Assembly: GCA_022648165.1 (NCBI GenBank)
Contig: JALCLX010000005.1
Span: 62,001-126,000 of the forward strand
DNA length: 64,000 bases
Source: Ancrocorticia sp.
GTDB taxonomy: Bacteria > Actinomycetota > Actinomycetes > Actinomycetales > Actinomycetaceae
Reading direction: 5' to 3'
Below the pieces are notes generated by a model that was not told the DNA's origin, ran no database searches, and saw nothing but the letters and a program-made list of their open reading frames with translations. Below, one piece after another: positions 27,503 to 35,868 of the stretch (position 1 is its first letter; each line of letters opens with the position of its first letter). The translations under genes and the position numbers were made by a program.

Positions 27503-28090
27503 TTACTTTTTTGAATGCAGCCGCAGTTGTGCCGCCTGGAGGCCCCGAAGCAGCGTGTCCTCCACCGCGTCTGCAGCGTCCCCCACGATACGGTCCAGCA
27601 CCTTGCGTTCGGCAGCCGAGAATGGTTTCAGCACGTAATCGGCAGGATCTTGGCGCCCCGGTGGCCGGCCGATTCCACAGCGCATCCGCACATAGTCCCG
27701 GCTACCACACGCCTGCGATATAGACTTCAAGCCGTTATGTCCGCCCTCGCCTCCGCCTCGTTTGAGCCGCAGCGTGCCAAAGGGTAGATCCAAATCATCG
27801 TGTATCACGATCAAGTTCTCCACCGGCACGTTGAAGTACGCCAGCAGCGCCTTGACCGGCCCCCCTGACGTGTTCATGTAGGAATCAGACTCAGCCAGAA
27901 TCACCTGTTCACCGGGCACGCCAGGGCCAACGCCAATCCGAGCCGATGTCGCATGGGTGCCCGATGCGCGGTGCGCGGAAAGCGTGCCCCCCATGCGCCG
28001 CACGAGTTCTTCCAGCACCATGTGCCCTGTGTTGTGCCTAGTATGCGCATATTGTGCGCCAGGATTTCCTAAGCCCACAACAGCGAACAT
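27503..28090 (-). CDS. pth: Peptidyl-tRNA hydrolase
   Basis: A 195-residue Pth, which recycles tRNA from peptidyl-tRNA released by stalled ribosomes. The catalytic His lies in HTRHNTGHMVLEELV. GLGNPG at the start, YMNTSGGPV and DDLDLPFGTLRLKRGGGEGGHNGLKS complete the active site. I chose the ATG at 28090 because AAGGAAGGATCC precedes it and the product then begins MFAVVGLGNPG as usual. The frame extends 21 codons upstream into the hairpin after rplY. It lies between rplY and mfd as in other Actinobacteria. Confidence 0.97.
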   Translation of the reverse strand: MFAVVGLGNPGAQYAHTRHNTGHMVLEELVRRMGGTLSAHRASGTHATSARIGVGPGVPGEQVILAESDSYMNTSGGPVKALLAYFNVPVENLIVIHDDLDLPFGTLRLKRGGGEGGHNGLKSISQACGSRDYVRMRCGIGRPPGRQDPADYVLKPFSAAERKVLDRIVGDAADAVEDTLLRGLQAAQLRLHSKK

Positions 28091-28152
28091 CAGGATCCTT
28101 CCTTGACTTATAAGCCCGCATGCCTTTGCCCGGCAAAGGATTGTGCCGAACA

Positions 28153-28184
28153 CACGTGTGGCGTCCCGAAGGACGCCACACGTG
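28153..28184 (-). terminator. Strong hairpin after rplY
   Basis: A perfect 14-bp stem (28153-28166 with 28171-28184) closes a TTCG tetraloop when read on the minus strand. It begins 11 nt past the rplY stop. There is no T tract after it, so it may attenuate, or protect the 3' end, rather than fully terminate before pth. Confidence 0.65.
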
Positions 28185-28195
28185 GATAAGGAAAA

Positions 28196-28822
28196 TTACT
28201 CTTCCTCGGTACCCGCAGCAGCCGCCGCTTCTGCCGAAGCTGCCTCGGCTGCAGCCGCGTCTGCTTCCTCCAAAGCCGTATCGACTTCTGGCAGCGAAAC
28301 AACTACCACAACCGTCTGAGGATCCAGCTCAATATCCACATCCTGCGGCAACTTTAGATCCGCAACAGTGACGTGTTGGCCCTCCTCGAGGCCGGTGACA
28401 TCCACCTCGATTGCTTCCGGAAGAGCAGTGGCAGGCGCCTTGACGAGCACGTGCATAAGTTCGATCGTGTGGATGGTTCCCGGTGCGGATTCGCCCACAA
28501 CTTCCACTGGGACTTCCACTTCGACCTTCTCGCCTTTCTTCACACGGAGAAGATCCACGTGTTCGATATCGCGGGAAATCGGATTGCGCTGCATTTCCTT
28601 CACGATCGCAAGCATTTCCTGGCCATCCAAATCTACTGACAGCAAGGCGTTTGCCTGACGGGTTGCCATGAAGATGTCGTGTGCGTCAAAAGAAAGATGA
28701 ACCGGATCTGCGCCATGCCCGTAGGCGACGGCTGGCACGCGGCCAGCACGGCGCAGCTTGCGCGCAGCGCCCTTGCCAAATGTTCCGCGGAGTTCCGCGG
28801 CGAGTTTCACTATATCTGCCAT
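28196..28822 (-). CDS. rplY: 50S ribosomal protein L25 / Ctc
   Basis: A 208-residue L25 of the long Ctc type, which binds 5S rRNA in the large subunit. The N-terminal 5S-binding domain has RKLRRAGRVPAVAYGHG and EHVDLLRVKKGEKVEVEVPV. The C-terminal TL5-like domain has GLEEGQHVTVADLKLP and ends in an Ala/Glu-rich tail (about residues 175-208). I chose the ATG at 28822 with AAAGGAA upstream; the open frame continues upstream but is not L25-like. Confidence 0.97.
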   Translation of the reverse strand: MADIVKLAAELRGTFGKGAARKLRRAGRVPAVAYGHGADPVHLSFDAHDIFMATRQANALLSVDLDGQEMLAIVKEMQRNPISRDIEHVDLLRVKKGEKVEVEVPVEVVGESAPGTIHTIELMHVLVKAPATALPEAIEVDVTGLEEGQHVTVADLKLPQDVDIELDPQTVVVVVSLPEVDTALEEADAAAAEAASAEAAAAAGTEEE

Positions 28823-28955
28823 AGTGGGTAATTCCTTTCTCGAAGCGCCAGGCGTACCTAGCGGCGTTGGCCTTCGGCCGCGGGTACTACCCACCGCGTC
28901 GATAACGGATTGCGCATGTGCGCTCCCCCTCGCCGAGGCAACTGTTAAATACTAA

Positions 28956-28987
28956 GGCGGTGCGCCGGAAATTCCCAGCGCACCGCC
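28956..28987 (-). terminator. Terminator after prs
   Basis: A perfect 10-bp stem (GGCGGTGCGC / GCGCACCGCC, 12-nt loop) lies about 90 nt past the prs stop. On the minus strand it is followed by TTAGTATTTAAC, a weak T-rich tail. It probably ends the tRNA-Gln-glmU-prs transcript. Confidence 0.6.
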
Positions 28988-29075
28988 TCATGTCACATCT
29001 TAAAATTGCGCGAGCCTGGCCGTTGTAAATCACGGTGCCCAACCGTATCAACGGCCGTGCCCTCGCAAGCGCTCT

Positions 29076-30068
29076 TTATTCTGGGCCATCAGCTTCCCAT
29101 TCGAAGAGCTTTGTCACAGAACCGTCTTCGAACACTGCGTCGATTGCGCGCGCGAGCACCGGCGCAATGGTGAGAACCGTGAGCTCGGGAAACTGCTTTT
29201 CTGGCCCGATCGGAAGCGTGTCAGTCACGATCACTTCCCGAACGCCGCTCTCGTGAAGCCTGGTCACTGCCGGATCGGAAAGTACGCCGTGCGTGGCCGC
29301 TATGATCACGTCCTTCGCGCCTGCTTCCATGACCACGCGCGCTGCACCCACGATCGTTCCTGCAGTGTCTATCAAATCATCCACAATCACCGCCGTGCGT
29401 CCGCGAACATCGCCCACCACGCGATTCGCCGTCGCCTGGTTGGGTCGCGTGATATCGCGGGTCTTGTGCACGAACGCGAGGGGAACCCCACCCAATCGGT
29501 TGCCCCATTGTTCCGCCACTTTTATGCGTCCGGCGTCTGGAGAAACCACCACCGCCTCGGAAGGATCAATACGCGTCTTCACGTATTCCACCAACGTGGG
29601 CATTGCCCACAGGTGGTCCACTGGGCCGTCGAAGAATCCTTGGGTCTGGGCAGCGTGAAGATCCACGCTCATGATCCGGTCCGCACCAGCCGTTTTGAAC
29701 AGATCCGCCACCAGACGTGCCGATACAGGTTCACGTCCTAAATGTTTTTTGTCTTGCCGCGCGTATGGATAATACGGAGCGACGGCCGTGATTCGTTTAG
29801 CTGAAGCACGTTTTGCGGCGTCCACCATGATCAACTGCTCCATCAACCACTTGTTAATGGGATCAGGATGCGCCTGGAGTATGAACACGTCCGCACCACG
29901 AATCGTTTCGTCGTAGCGCACGTATATTTCGGAACTCGCGAAATCGTAAATAGTGACTGGCAGCAGTTCAATGCCGAGGTTATCTGCGACCGCCTGTGCT
30001 AATTCTGGATGCGCTCGGCCAGTCACCAGAACCAGGCGCTTGTCGTTCGATACCTGCATTCCCGTCAT
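29076..30068 (-). CDS. prs: Ribose-phosphate pyrophosphokinase
   Basis: A 330-residue PRPP synthase, which transfers pyrophosphate from ATP to ribose 5-phosphate for nucleotide, His and Trp synthesis. Motifs are EIYVRYDETIRGADVF, the flexible loop AVAPYYPYARQDKKHLGREPVSARLVA, SVDLHAAQTQGFFDGPVDHL, SPDAGRIKVAE and the PRPP-binding VIVDDLIDTAGTIV. The class I allosteric form is likely. It lies 12 nt after glmU, a pairing conserved in Actinobacteria. Confidence 0.97.
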   Translation of the reverse strand: MTGMQVSNDKRLVLVTGRAHPELAQAVADNLGIELLPVTIYDFASSEIYVRYDETIRGADVFILQAHPDPINKWLMEQLIMVDAAKRASAKRITAVAPYYPYARQDKKHLGREPVSARLVADLFKTAGADRIMSVDLHAAQTQGFFDGPVDHLWAMPTLVEYVKTRIDPSEAVVVSPDAGRIKVAEQWGNRLGGVPLAFVHKTRDITRPNQATANRVVGDVRGRTAVIVDDLIDTAGTIVGAARVVMEAGAKDVIIAATHGVLSDPAVTRLHESGVREVIVTDTLPIGPEKQFPELTVLTIAPVLARAIDAVFEDGSVTKLFEWEADGPE

Positions 30069-30080
30069 GGGTGCTCCCTA

Positions 30081-31145
30081 TCACTTGTTGCTCGTACCGA
30101 GTACGTCACTGCCGCCAGCTGGTACCGCGCCAGCCGGAAGAACTGAAAACGCCGGGACATGCGCACCTGCGGGGATGTCCACTTGATCCGCCACAACGTA
30201 CTGCGCTACGGCTGCCGCCCCAACATGGCAATCCGTGAAAATTCCCGGGCCAACAATTGCCCCGGGCTCCACATGCGTTGCGCCGGCAAGGTGCGTCCCG
30301 GGAAGAATCTGAGCATCCGCTTCAGCGCTGGCCGTAACATCAAACTGTGTTGTTGCCGGATCAACAACTCTTACGCCCGCGCGCATCCAGCGTTCCACAA
30401 CGCGCCGGTTCATCTCCGCTCGCAACGCCGCCAATTGGACCAGATCGTTACAGCCTTCAACCAGCCACGAATCTTCCAACACCACGCCAGACACTCCAGC
30501 TTTTGCGGTGTATGCCCGCGCAATGACGTCCGTTAAATACAATTCGCCTTGCGCGTTCGCTGAGGACAGGTGGGTGAGCGCGTCACGCAAAAACGTCAGG
30601 TCAAACGAGTACGTTGACGTGTTGATCTCGTAAATCTCCCGTTGCGCCGCAGTGGCATCTTTGTGTTCGACGACACCGCAGATGTGGCCCGCTTCGTCGC
30701 GCACGATGCGCCCATAACCTGTTGGATCTTTTACCTGTGTTGTCAGAACAGAGACTGCGTTAGTGCCCAGGGCGTCGCACATGCGCTGCAGTGAAGCCGT
30801 ATCCAGCAACGGCACGTCACCGGCCATCACCACTACACTGCCGGTGAGATCATGGGGAAGCTCCTGAAGAGCACACCACACTGCGCGCCCCGTTCCGGGA
30901 ATCTCATCTTGGTCTGCGATCACAACGTTTGGATCGCACGCGCGCGCATGCCGCGCGACGGCGTCGCGCTCATGGCGCACCACCACGACGATCGAATCAG
31001 GATGAAGCCCTTCGGCTGCTGCCAACGCATGGCCCAAGAGCGAGCGGCCGCATATCTCGTGGAGCACTTTAGGTTGTGCGGATCTCATCCGGGTGCCTTG
31101 GCCGGCGGCAAGAATAACCACGGCAGCTGGGCGGTTGGGATCCAC
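30081..31145 (-). CDS. glmU: C-terminally truncated GlmU (uridylyltransferase only)
   Basis: A 354-residue protein in the place of GlmU, normally about 450-495 residues. The N-terminal uridylyltransferase, which makes UDP-GlcNAc from GlcNAc-1-P and UTP, is complete: LAAGQGTRMRSAQPKVLHE, IPGTGRAVWCAL, GDVPLLDTASL, PTGYGRIVRDE and QGELYLTDVI. The left-handed beta-helix starts at about 265 but runs only a few turns and ends at about 345. It therefore lacks the acetyltransferase His/Tyr/Asn/Lys residues and the CoA site. Only 12 nt separate its stop from prs, so the missing half is not present in another frame. GlcN-1-P acetylation must come from elsewhere. Confidence 0.9.
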   Translation of the reverse strand: MDPNRPAAVVILAAGQGTRMRSAQPKVLHEICGRSLLGHALAAAEGLHPDSIVVVVRHERDAVARHARACDPNVVIADQDEIPGTGRAVWCALQELPHDLTGSVVVMAGDVPLLDTASLQRMCDALGTNAVSVLTTQVKDPTGYGRIVRDEAGHICGVVEHKDATAAQREIYEINTSTYSFDLTFLRDALTHLSSANAQGELYLTDVIARAYTAKAGVSGVVLEDSWLVEGCNDLVQLAALRAEMNRRVVERWMRAGVRVVDPATTQFDVTASAEADAQILPGTHLAGATHVEPGAIVGPGIFTDCHVGAAAVAQYVVADQVDIPAGAHVPAFSVLPAGAVPAGGSDVLGTSNK

Positions 31146-31194
31146 GGCGAATTACTCCAAACCTCGAGCCTCTACGAAAATGTGAGTTGCCTCG

Positions 31195-31265
31195 CTCCGC
31201 CTCCAGGACTCGAACCTGGAATAAAGGTTCCAAAGACCTCTGTGTTGCCATTACACCAAGGCGGA
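31195..31265 (-). tRNA. tRNA-Gln (anticodon UUG)
   Basis: A 71-nt cloverleaf: acceptor TCCGCCT/AGGCGGA with discriminator G, D arm GTGTAATGGCAACAC, anticodon loop CTTTGGA giving UUG for CAA codons, and T arm CCAGG/CCTGG around TTCGAGT. CCA is not encoded. It lies 49 nt upstream of glmU on the same strand, the conserved actinobacterial arrangement. Confidence 0.96.
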
Positions 31266-31278
31266 ATATTTCAAGTAA

Positions 31279-31306
31279 ATTCTAGCGGGCTTTCCCCGGC
31301 TGTCAT
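31279..31306 (-). promoter_or_regulatory. Promoter of tRNA-Gln-glmU-prs
   Basis: On the minus strand, ATGACA (-35, 31301-31306) and TAGAAT (-10, 31279-31284) are 16 bases apart. The tRNA 5' end lies 13 nt downstream of the -10. Each box has one mismatch to consensus. It sits in the short region shared with the divergent TetR gene. Confidence 0.55.
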
Positions 31307-31315
31307 AATAGGTTC

Positions 31316-31972
31316 ATGGTCCGAAATAACCAAGCCGCGGAAGATCCCGCCCCTAAACGTACCAGAATGTCGCGCGCACAGCGACGCGAACAGCTCATCA
31401 CGATCGCGCGGGGACTCTTCGGCGCCCACGGGTATGACGCAGTTTCAATCGAGGAAATTGCCGCCGCAGCCGAGGTTTCTAAGCCCGTGGTCTACGAGCA
31501 TTTCGGAGGCAAAGAGGGCCTCTATCAGGTGATCGTTGATAGAGAAGTCACATCGTTATCGGAAATGCTATCTGTCCACATGACGCCCGGCGTGAACCCA
31601 CGGGAGATGCTCGAGAGCATCGTGGTGTCTCTCCTGGATTACATCGAGGAGCGTCCCGACGGATTCCGTTTGCTCTCCCACCAATCTCCAGATGCCGTCA
31701 ATGGAGGCACTTTCACCACAGTTATCGCCGACGTCGCAGAACAGGTGGCCGAACTCCTTGCACCTTTGCTGGAACAACGGGGCCTGGACCCTACCACTGC
31801 GCCAATCTACGGTCAGCTATTGGCCGGAGCCATTGGACGCATCGGCCAGTGGTGGGTGGACGCGCGGAAGCCTCCGAAGGAGGAAGTAGCTGCACATGTC
31901 ACAAATCTCTTATGGCTTGGGCTGCGCGGAATGGAACGCGACCCTACGCTCCTCTATGCGTCCCACGAATAA
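31316..31972 (+). CDS. TetR-family transcriptional regulator
   Basis: A 218-residue TetR-type repressor. The N-terminal helix-turn-helix is RREQLITIARGLFGAHGYDAVSIEEIAAAAEVSKPVVYEHFGGKEGLYQVI (first ten residues to about 75). The rest is a helical ligand-binding domain with several hydrophobic and Trp-containing helices (IGRIGQWWVDARKPP). The position beside an ABC-2 exporter on the same strand, 84 nt ahead, suggests it controls that exporter; this is inference. In Mycobacterium a TetR gene (Rv1019) also lies here. Confidence 0.92.
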   Translation: MVRNNQAAEDPAPKRTRMSRAQRREQLITIARGLFGAHGYDAVSIEEIAAAAEVSKPVVYEHFGGKEGLYQVIVDREVTSLSEMLSVHMTPGVNPREMLESIVVSLLDYIEERPDGFRLLSHQSPDAVNGGTFTTVIADVAEQVAELLAPLLEQRGLDPTTAPIYGQLLAGAIGRIGQWWVDARKPPKEEVAAHVTNLLWLGLRGMERDPTLLYASHE

Positions 31973-32056
31973 AAAGTAAACACCATTCAACCGGTGTGCC
32001 ATCTTAGCTTCTTCACCTGATAGGCTGCCTAGTGCTACCAACCGGGAAGGAACCAG

Positions 32057-33070
32057 ATGCTACGCATCGATTCACTCAACAAAACGTTTGGCGAAATTCG
32101 CGCACTTCGCGACCTCAGTTTTCACGTAAACAAAGGTGAGATCTTCGGATTCGTGGGCTCCAACGGTGCCGGCAAAACAACGGCTATGCGGATCACGCTC
32201 GGGGTGATGACTGCCGATTCAGGTGCTGTTACCTGGGATAATATGCCGATGACGTTTGAAACGAGGCGCTCCATTGGCTACATGCCAGAGGAACGTGGGC
32301 TCTATCCCCGGATGCCAGTTGGCCCACAACTGGAGTATCTGGCGCGGCTCCACGGCCTCGAAAAAGACGCCGCGCACAGCGCCATGATGTATTGGACTGA
32401 CAGGCTTGGCCTTGCGCACAGGCGTTCAGACAATGTTCAAAAGCTGTCGCTCGGCAATCAGCAACGCGTCCAGCTTGCGGCCGCGCTGGTTCATGATCCT
32501 TTCCTCATGGTGCTCGATGAGCCATTTTCCGGGCTAGATCCGGTAGCCGTCGATGTGATGAGTACAGTGCTGCGCGATAAGGTTACGAGTGGAGCCACCG
32601 TCATCTTCTCGTCACACCAGCTCGATCTTGTTGAACGGCTCTGCGATCGAGTCGGCATCATATCCCAGGGACGCATGGTTGCTGAAGGCACGATCAACGA
32701 GCTGCGCACCACGGACATCACCCGGTATACCCTCGCCGTGAGCGCCTCGCTTCCCGCTATCGCGGAAGCTCTTCGCCCGCTGGGCATAACTGTGGAACCT
32801 GATCCTTTAGCTGGCACTGCAGAAGCACCAAATCGTCCCGGAACTACCCGCGTTGTTTTCGCGCAGCCCAACGGAGCTGATGACCAGGCGGTGCTGCGCG
32901 CCGCGTTGGCTGCCGGTTCTGTCCATGAGTTCGCTCCACGCAGGCCGCACCTAGCCGACTTGTTCAAAGACGTCGTCGTCACTGACCCCGCACCTGAAGA
33001 ACCCCAAAGCCCTCCACGAAAGGGCCTCTTCGGCACACTAGCACGCTCCTCACGAAAGGGACATCGCTGA
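32057..33070 (+). CDS. ABC-2 exporter ATP-binding protein
   Basis: A 337-residue ATPase of the NatA/YhaQ type. Walker A is GSNGAGKTT (about residue 36). The Q-loop region GYMPEERGLYPRMPV is characteristic of this subfamily. The signature is LSLGNQQRVQLA, Walker B is FLMVLDEPFSGLDPVA and the switch His is in SSHQLDLVE. A DUF4162-like accessory domain follows (about 230-310). The stop overlaps the permease start (TGATG). A substrate is not predictable; NatAB relatives export sodium, YhaQP others. Confidence 0.93.
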   Translation: MLRIDSLNKTFGEIRALRDLSFHVNKGEIFGFVGSNGAGKTTAMRITLGVMTADSGAVTWDNMPMTFETRRSIGYMPEERGLYPRMPVGPQLEYLARLHGLEKDAAHSAMMYWTDRLGLAHRRSDNVQKLSLGNQQRVQLAAALVHDPFLMVLDEPFSGLDPVAVDVMSTVLRDKVTSGATVIFSSHQLDLVERLCDRVGIISQGRMVAEGTINELRTTDITRYTLAVSASLPAIAEALRPLGITVEPDPLAGTAEAPNRPGTTRVVFAQPNGADDQAVLRAALAAGSVHEFAPRRPHLADLFKDVVVTDPAPEEPQSPPRKGLFGTLARSSRKGHR

Positions 33071-34248
33071 TGCTTGGCCTCATTATCAAACGCGAATTCA
33101 CCACGATGCTGGGATCCAAAGCGATGAAGATTTCCACTGCGGTGATCGTGACCCTTCTGCTCGCAGCTGGGGTGGTTGGAAGGTTCCTCATCGGAGGGGA
33201 CTCAGATACGTCATCCTCCCCTGCCACTTTCAATGTGACGGTCACCGGCGACGCAGCGGCGCTTGCCCCGTACTTGAAGAACTTGGGGGCCACTGTCACA
33301 GAGGCGACGGGAGATCCGGCGGAGCTAGCGCGGGATACCGACGAACCCGTGGTATCGGGCGACCCAACTTACCCAACGATCACTCAAACATCAGACGACA
33401 CAACAGCGCGCGACGTCATCGTGCAGGCAGCAACGAATCGGCTACTGGACGAAGCCGGCGTACTCACGCCCGAACTTTCGCAGAATATTGCCGCTCTTCA
33501 GGCCGTTACGCCCACGAACGTGTCCAGCAATGCGAACCTCATTGAGCACAATCCCGTTGGATACCTCGCAGGAATGGTCGGCATCATGATCCTCATGATG
33601 GTCACCGTGATGGGAATCTCCGTCCTGTCAGCCGGGGTCGTAGAGGAAAAATCCAGCAGGATAGTGGAGATCCTCCTCACTACGGTTCGGCCGCGTACGC
33701 TGCTGCTTGGCAAGATATTGGGAATCGGATCAGCACTCCTGGTAGTTTTTTTGATCTACATGGCGGGAATAATCGGCGGCCTCGGAATCGCTGGCCTGCT
33801 CTCATACGTCACCGATCTCGGCTCGCTTGGCCTGTGGGGATACATACCGATGCTCGTCCTGTGGATTGTGCTCGGCTACTTCACAAACGCAGCCATCACC
33901 GGCGGCTTGGCAGCCACAGTTTCACGGCAAGAGGATCTCGGAGCCGTTCAATCACCCATCATCTTCCTCCAGCTCATTCCGTTGTACATCGCAATGTATC
34001 TGGTTCCCCTTCAGCCCGAAGCGGCCGTCACACACGTACTGTCCTATATCCCGTTCCTGTCGCCTTACCTGATGCCTATGCGTATCGCCGTGGGCGAGGT
34101 GGCCGTGTGGGAACAGGCACTTGCCGTAGGGCTCACAGTGATCACGATTCCGCTTCTGGGAGCACTTGCCGGCAAGATTTACGAACGTTCAATTCTTCAC
34201 ACAGGGGAGCGCATGAAACTGAGCCAGGTGCTGCGCTCGCGGGTGTAG
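33070..34248 (+). CDS. ABC-2 exporter permease (NatB/YhaP type)
   Basis: A 392-residue membrane partner of the preceding ATPase. An N-terminal helix (about 20-40) is followed by an extracytoplasmic domain of about 120 residues. Five or six helices then run from about 165 to 375, with VVEEKSSRIVEILLTTVRPRTLLLGKILGIG, the diagnostic cytoplasmic segment of the family. The end KIYERSILHTGERMKL is also typical. It is coupled to the ATPase by a 1-nt overlap. Its 3' end faces the convergent MarR gene 21 nt away. Confidence 0.93.
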   Translation: MLGLIIKREFTTMLGSKAMKISTAVIVTLLLAAGVVGRFLIGGDSDTSSSPATFNVTVTGDAAALAPYLKNLGATVTEATGDPAELARDTDEPVVSGDPTYPTITQTSDDTTARDVIVQAATNRLLDEAGVLTPELSQNIAALQAVTPTNVSSNANLIEHNPVGYLAGMVGIMILMMVTVMGISVLSAGVVEEKSSRIVEILLTTVRPRTLLLGKILGIGSALLVVFLIYMAGIIGGLGIAGLLSYVTDLGSLGLWGYIPMLVLWIVLGYFTNAAITGGLAATVSRQEDLGAVQSPIIFLQLIPLYIAMYLVPLQPEAAVTHVLSYIPFLSPYLMPMRIAVGEVAVWEQALAVGLTVITIPLLGALAGKIYERSILHTGERMKLSQVLRSRV

Positions 34249-34269
34249 GTATAGAGGAGCTAGCAGGCG

Positions 34270-34776
34270 TCAATTCTTCTCGAAATGTGCCAACATTTCA
34301 CGCAAGTAGTTAGCCAACGCCTTGCGGGATTCAACATCGAAGCCTGCCAGCTGCTCGCCTTCCACTTCCAACAAGTCCTTCATCGCCGCGTCAACCACCG
34401 CCAGACCCGCCGGCGTCGCCTCAACATGAACCACTCGCCTATCGGAAGGATCAGGTAGGCGCCGCGCATAGCCATGGGCCACCATGCGGTCAATGCGATT
34501 CGTCACCGTGCCGGATGATACCAGCGTTTCTTGCATGAGCCGGCCTGCCGTCAAACGGTAGGGGGCGCCCTGCCGGCGGAGAGCTGCCAGCATTTCAAAT
34601 TCCCACGATTCGATGTTGTGCCGGGCGAAGGCCTGCTTGCGCATCCGCTCGATGTGGTAATTCAGCCGCACCATGCGTGAAAACACAGAGAGTGGCTCCA
34701 CGTCAAAATCTCTGCGTTCACGGCCCCAGGCCTCAACAATTCCATCGACTTCATCGCGCGACTCACGATTTGCCAT
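34270..34776 (-). CDS. MarR-family transcriptional regulator
   Basis: A 168-residue MarR-type winged-helix regulator that would bind DNA as a dimer. The DNA-binding region runs from WEFEMLAALRRQGAPYRLTAGRLMQETLVSSGTVTNRIDRMVAHGYARR (first part about residue 65) to the wing LPDPSDRRVVHVEATPAG. A long N-terminal helix with HIERMRKQAFARHNI precedes it. It is transcribed towards the exporter permease and away from the kinase gene, so its target could be itself or the divergent kinase-DUF488-ATPase genes; neither is proven. Confidence 0.92.
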   Translation of the reverse strand: MANRESRDEVDGIVEAWGRERRDFDVEPLSVFSRMVRLNYHIERMRKQAFARHNIESWEFEMLAALRRQGAPYRLTAGRLMQETLVSSGTVTNRIDRMVAHGYARRLPDPSDRRVVHVEATPAGLAVVDAAMKDLLEVEGEQLAGFDVESRKALANYLREMLAHFEKN

Positions 34777-34870
34777 AGGTCAAGATTACTCGACGTCAAG
34801 ATACTTTCCACAGTTCTGAGAGCTTTTCTCCGTTTGGATCTCCTTCGCCAGCGCTCTTAGGCGTGAGAGA

Positions 34871-35431
34871 ATGCACGGTATGGCCAGTTCTTCTCCGTTG
34901 CCCAACCTGCAACCGGTGGACCTTCCCACGGCGTTACACCGCTTGAGTAGCCACTGGCGCCGTGCACGGCGGATTGTTATCGACGGCCCCTCCGGTTCAG
35001 GGAAGACGACGGCGGCTACCGCCATCGCCGCAGCCCTCTCACCTCCGCTGCCACTTCTTCACTTAGATGCTTGGTATCCCGGCTGGCACGGGCTTGCAGC
35101 CGGTTCCCGCATCGCCGAAGAGTTGGTCACCGGCCAGCGCGATTCCTATCCACGTTGGGATTGGGAGAGTGCACGCCCTGGCGAAGTAGTGAGCGTTGAC
35201 CTCGCTAACGGATGGATTGTAGAAGGCTGCGGCGCGCTCACGCCCATCACCCAGGCGGCAGCAGATCTGTGCGTGTGGGTGGAAACAGCTCCAGATCTGG
35301 CGAAACAGCGGGCGTTGGGCCGCGACGGCGATTCTTTCGCACCGTGGTGGAACATGTGGCACGAACAGGAGCTGCACCATTGGGCAACGCATTCGCCACG
35401 CGAACGCGCACAGCTCATTATTGCTACGTGA
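34871..35431 (+). CDS. P-loop nucleoside kinase-like protein
   Basis: A 186-residue P-loop NTPase of the uridine-kinase-like fold. Walker A is GPSGSGKTTA (about residue 40). A DAWYPGW motif after LLHLD corresponds to the catalytic Asp region. WIVEGCGALT resembles the second acidic strand, and a lid with KQRALGRDGDSFAPWW supplies arginines. Actinobacterial relatives are annotated as uridine kinase or (d)CMP-kinase-like proteins, but the substrate is unknown. A second in-frame ATG at 34880 is an alternative start. Confidence 0.75.
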   Translation: MHGMASSSPLPNLQPVDLPTALHRLSSHWRRARRIVIDGPSGSGKTTAATAIAAALSPPLPLLHLDAWYPGWHGLAAGSRIAEELVTGQRDSYPRWDWESARPGEVVSVDLANGWIVEGCGALTPITQAAADLCVWVETAPDLAKQRALGRDGDSFAPWWNMWHEQELHHWATHSPRERAQLIIAT

Positions 35432-35507
35432 TTCTCCCTCAAATTTGAGCTATCTCACTCATCACCTTCTGCTGACGTAATCCGCTTCGTTGAGTTACGC
35501 TCCCTAT

Positions 35508-35861
35508 ATGGCGGTGGCGATCAAAAGGGTATATGACAAGCCAGATCCCTCTGATGGGTTTCGCATCCTCGTAGATCGGCTGTGGCCCCGCGGCGTCTCG
35601 AAAGAGCGTGCCGGCCTCGACAAGTGGCTGAAAGATGTGGCCCCCTCACCGGAATTGCGGCGGTGGTGGAACCATGACCCCGCGCGAATGGACGAGTTCG
35701 CCCACCGGTATAGTGACGAACTCGATCACAATCCCGCAGTACGTGAGCTTGTTGGCCTCATCGCCACCCACCCGCACGTCACGCTGCTTTATGGGGCGCG
35801 CGATCCACTGGTCAACCATGCCAGAATCCTGGCCGATTACCTTCAGTCCTCTCACAACTAA
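35508..35861 (+). CDS. DUF488 family protein (YeaO type)
   Basis: A 117-residue protein of the DUF488/YeaO family, of unknown function. The signature is IKRVYDKPDPSDGFRILVDRLWPRGVSKE, followed by KDVAPSPELRRWWNHDPARMDEF and a C-terminal TLLYGARDPLVNHA. I chose the second ATG (35508), since family members start with AxxIKRVY; an upstream in-frame ATG at 35490 adds six residues. The stop is 7 nt before the P-type ATPase, so the two are an operon. YeaO relatives are sometimes found with metal transporters, which is only suggestive. Confidence 0.88.
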   Translation: MAVAIKRVYDKPDPSDGFRILVDRLWPRGVSKERAGLDKWLKDVAPSPELRRWWNHDPARMDEFAHRYSDELDHNPAVRELVGLIATHPHVTLLYGARDPLVNHARILADYLQSSHN

Positions 35862-35868
35862 GGCCGCA

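Noticed and set aside
30069-30081. Idea that glmU is split by a frameshift with the acetyltransferase in another frame
   Set aside because: Only 12 bases separate its stop from prs, so no further domain can be encoded there.
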